Shown piece after piece: positions 63,746 to 64,000 of a DNA stretch of 64,000 bases; the stretch's first letter is position 1; every line of letters begins with the position of its first letter. The stretch is from contig NOWV01000188.1 of assembly GCA_003344405.1 (NCBI GenBank), forward strand, positions 87,580 through 151,579, in the 5' to 3' direction. A program made the translations under genes and the position numbers. This DNA is from Trichoplax sp. H2. Taxonomy: Eukaryota; Placozoa; Uniplacotomia; Trichoplacea. Below the pieces are notes generated by a model. That model was not told where the DNA came from. It did no database searches and saw only the letters and a program-made list of their open reading frames with translations.

Positions 63746-64000
63746 ACTGCTCTTTGGAGCGGTGGAGTAGACAAGAAAAATGATGATTTTAGCTAAGCCA
63801 TTTCGGCCTGTGAGCGACTACTCCTCGTCGCTCTTTCTTTCTTATTCCAACGTAGAAAAATTGTAAAAGATGGCGCAATGCATCAACTTAACTTCAATAC
63901 TGACAGTAGGGGAAAAGGGCAATTCAATGTAGATTGAAACAATACAATGGATATCTGTACTGCGCATGCTTATTAGCCCTCTGCCAAGTGAAGATACAGT
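63746..64000. other. Unique sequence after the repeat array
   Basis: About 250 bp to the window end, without the GTAC repeat. It includes TCGTCGCTCTTTCTTTCTTA near 63825. Nothing coding or structural was recognised. Confidence 0.3.

Overview
The window is animal (metazoan) genomic DNA: roughly two-thirds A+T, with intron-rich genes whose short exons are separated by introns of about 90 to 1800 bp with GT...AG ends. All three recognisable families (TRPM channels, phosphorylase kinase gamma, 4E-T) are animal genes. The compact introns and low GC would suit an early-branching animal such as a placozoan, but that is inference and I cannot name the species. Nearly all coding sequence is in exons, so I rebuilt genes by matching paralogous exons and checking splice phase.

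Positions 1-47800, plus strand, hold a head-to-tail cluster of four TRPM (melastatin-type TRP) cation channel genes, here called A, B, C and D. A is only a 3' tail (1-689). B (6121-18938), C (21139-31615) and D (35137-47800) each keep about 20 homologous exons with the same phases and nearly the same lengths. These run from the N-terminal melastatin homology regions through six membrane segments, the pore and the TRP helix to a short C-terminal coiled coil. The first coding exon with the ATG was not found for B, C or D. Summed exon lengths are multiples of three in all three genes (about 1607, 1178 and 1224 codons), which supports the models. The pore carries Y-G-E as in TRPM1/3/6/7, and no C-terminal kinase or NUDT9-like domain follows. 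B alone has three extra exons encoding a low-complexity insert of about 390 residues. Several introns contain decayed tandem duplications, and intron 3 of C holds relics of an exon that resembles D rather than C.

Positions 49584-53670, minus strand, hold a nearly complete phosphorylase kinase gamma subunit gene (11 exons: kinase domain plus calmodulin-binding tail), tail to tail with TRPM-D. One exon junction in the kinase domain does not resolve, next to an A9 homopolymer.

Positions 55722 to about 62116, minus strand, hold an eIF4E-transporter (4E-T/EIF4ENIF1) gene: 12 well-supported exons and one candidate first exon. The canonical eIF4E-binding motif was not found.

The last 2 kb (62117-64000) is less AT-rich and contains a tandem array (about 300-390 bp units) saturated with GTAC/CAGTACTG palindromes. 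Its many tyrosine/cysteine/threonine/valine-rich reading frames are not genes. No tRNA, rRNA, CRISPR array or intact transposon was recognised.
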